From Fidelibacterota bacterium (lineage in GTDB: Bacteria; Pseudomonadota; Alphaproteobacteria; Rhodospirillales; Rhodospirillaceae), in the NCBI GenBank assembly GCA_947475895.1, contig CANJMF010000016.1, positions 1-64,000 on the forward strand: 64,000 nucleotides of DNA, read 5' to 3'. The position numbers and the translations under genes are program-made. Below the pieces are notes generated by a model that saw only the letters and a list, made by a program, of their open reading frames with translations, had not been told where the DNA came from and did not search any database. Position 1 is the first letter of the stretch. Every line of letters begins with the position of its first letter. This document shows positions 62,641 through 64,000 of the stretch, piece after piece.

Positions 62641-63993
62641 ATGCACTTCTTGCGAAATGTTTTGGGCGTAGCAGGCATCGCGTTTGCGGTCGCGACGAAC
62701 GCTCATGCATCTTCGGCGAGCTTGAATGCAAGAGGACTGAAAGAAGACTACGTTCGCGCACCGTTGCCGCCCGGCTTTCAAGTCGTTAACACGGAACTTG
62801 AAGGCCCCGTCTTTGCCGACGCGCAAGGGCGGACGCTTTACAAGTGGCCGAAGAAGCAGATGCGTAACGGCGACGCGGGCGAAGTGGAAGAAAAACCGAC
62901 CTGCGACAATCATATCTATCGCGAGACCGGCGGCTACATGAGTCCATACCCGGCCGGTCTCGAGCTGCCGGAAGTGGAAAGCCGCCCCAGTTGCGTCGAT
63001 GTGTGGCCGCCCGTTTTGGCTTCGGCGGACGCAAAACCGATTGGCAAATGGAAAATCGTCACGCGTCTTGATGGGCGAAAGCAATGGGCGTACGGCGGTT
63101 GGTCTTTGTACACGTCGATTATGGACAAAAAGCCGGGCGACGTTCTTGGCGGTTCGGCCATGTTTCATCACGGCGAAAGTGCCGCGCAACGACACCCTGT
63201 GGGTCCTGAGCCAAACGTCCCGCCTCAATTTGAAATCAACACGACAATGTTTGGCCGACTTGCCGTGCTGCATGAAGGCTGGTCCATCTACACTTACGAG
63301 GGCGATGGTCGGAACAAATCGAACTGCGCCGGTGCGTGTCTCGATGGTTGGGCACCAATCATCGCGGCTGAATACGCGCGTCCTGTGGGTGAATGGACGA
63401 CATTCGAGCGTGCGCTCGGTGTGCGGCAATGGGCTTTCCGCGGAATGCCCGTCTATCGTCACCTCACGGATCCAAAAATAAATTCGCTCGATGGCGGCGA
63501 CATCCCGCGCTGGCACAACGTTTATACGCAAATGGCGCCCGAGCCGCCGAAAGGTTTCACGCTCAAAGATACCGCGGTAGGCGTCGTACTTGGCGATTCA
63601 GATGGAAGAACGGTTTACCAATACGTCTGCGACGATGACGCTCCGGATCAATTGGCCTGCGATCATCCTAACGCACCGCAGGCCTACCGGTTTGCCATTT
63701 GCGGTGGCGGTGATCCTGATCGGTGCGTGAAGACGTTCCCATATATGATCGCGCCGGTCGGAGCGAAGTCGGGCAATACGATCTGGGGCACAATGTATAT
63801 CGATCCCAAAACGGGAAAAAAGGCGGATGCGGATAAGCCCGGAGCTTTGAACGTTTGGGCGTTCCGCGGACGACCGGTCTACACCTATGTCGTCGATAAA
63901 AAAACCTATGAGATGAATGCGCAGGACTGGGGTGAATTTAACGGTCAGCGAAATGGTTTTAGGGCTTTAGTCTACAGACTTGTCTTTGGTTAA
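62641..63993 (+). CDS. A4: exported Yx(FWY)xxD-repeat protein
   Basis: This 450-residue protein has a signal peptide (ending AHASS) and three repeats close to A1 and A3. They are GPVFADAQGRTLYKWPKKQ with VWPPVLASADAKPIGKW; the canonical SIYTYEGDGRNKSNCAGACLDGWAP; and GRTVYQYVCDDD with ALNVWAFRGRPVYTYV. GAGGATA lies before the ATG. By analogy with cassettes 1 and 3, a B gene may start just beyond the window end, 7 bases after the stop. Function unknown. Confidence 0.82.
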   Translation: MHFLRNVLGVAGIAFAVATNAHASSASLNARGLKEDYVRAPLPPGFQVVNTELEGPVFADAQGRTLYKWPKKQMRNGDAGEVEEKPTCDNHIYRETGGYMSPYPAGLELPEVESRPSCVDVWPPVLASADAKPIGKWKIVTRLDGRKQWAYGGWSLYTSIMDKKPGDVLGGSAMFHHGESAAQRHPVGPEPNVPPQFEINTTMFGRLAVLHEGWSIYTYEGDGRNKSNCAGACLDGWAPIIAAEYARPVGEWTTFERALGVRQWAFRGMPVYRHLTDPKINSLDGGDIPRWHNVYTQMAPEPPKGFTLKDTAVGVVLGDSDGRTVYQYVCDDDAPDQLACDHPNAPQAYRFAICGGGDPDRCVKTFPYMIAPVGAKSGNTIWGTMYIDPKTGKKADADKPGALNVWAFRGRPVYTYVVDKKTYEMNAQDWGEFNGQRNGFRALVYRLVFG

Positions 63994-64000
63994 GCGGATC

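Noticed and set aside
1-64000. CRISPR arrays, tRNA and rRNA genes, phage structural genes.
   Set aside because: None was seen; repeats in the window are paralogous genes, hairpins and possible IS ends.

Overview
The window reads as the chromosome of a moderately GC-rich Gram-negative bacterium, most likely an alpha- or gammaproteobacterium. It has three large TonB-dependent receptors with the EEIVVTGSR-type N-terminus, many Sec and Tat exported redox proteins, a Sox/flavocytochrome c cluster, GcvA-like LysR regulators and KgtP/GcdH-type metabolism. No rRNA, tRNA or CRISPR array was seen. The genus is not decided by the sequence.

Layout. 1-480: 3' end of an IS3-type element abutting the last 44 codons of a broken FMN alpha-hydroxy-acid dehydrogenase gene. 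511-3079: cytochrome b561, a divergent diheme ethylbenzene-dehydrogenase-like cytochrome, and a Crp/Fnr regulator. 3511-9302: TonB receptor 1 and the first A-B pair. 9613-16292: one tightly overlapping run with a two-subunit molybdenum hydroxylase, a small cytochrome c, an FccB-like flavoprotein, soxX-Y-Z-A and a lipocalin-like protein; soxB and soxCD are absent. 16428-26563: Tat-exported VOC proteins, an NHL beta-propeller, a frameshifted TonB receptor 2, the remnant of a second propeller gene, and an exported flavoprotein/beta-sandwich/cytochrome c set. 26831-32628: cassette B-C-D-A. 32949-38113: an orphan LeuA regulatory domain, a beta-ketoadipate-type thiolase, a FadB-like fusion enzyme and LysR1. 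38753-50607: TonB receptor 3, NHL propeller, exported FMN alpha-hydroxy-acid dehydrogenase, then cassette A-B-C-D. 50679-58739: LysR2, a glutarate-type CoA-transferase/glutaryl-CoA dehydrogenase operon, and an opposing aldehyde dehydrogenase/ThDP enzyme/KgtP-like permease operon. 59348-63993: cassette C-D-A, running off the window.

The main discovery candidate is a cassette of four exported protein families found in four copies. A is a protein with Yx(FWY)xxD-type repeats. B is a secreted family I cannot name, marked by EECPxG, a GLNLDGK...DF.SPDG...IDNxxYRxxGC core and a DVDSLxNDDDV segment. C is a DUF1587/1595/1592/1588/1585-type protein with one CAGCH heme motif. D is a Tat-exported DUF1552 protein. 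C-D order is constant; A and B change position between copies. The cassettes sit among TonB receptors, propellers, exported flavin dehydrogenases and c-type cytochromes. I infer a periplasmic or cell-surface oxidation system whose products feed the CoA-ester enzymes between the cassettes. The substrate is unknown.

Duplicated TonB receptors, propellers, hydroxy-acid dehydrogenases and LysR genes, plus fragments of two of these families, indicate growth by segmental duplication and partial decay. A shared palindrome-like motif upstream of TonB receptor 3, cassette 3, LysR1 and the gcd operon may be the operator of the LysR paralogues. All family assignments are from reading translated sequence; no database search was run.
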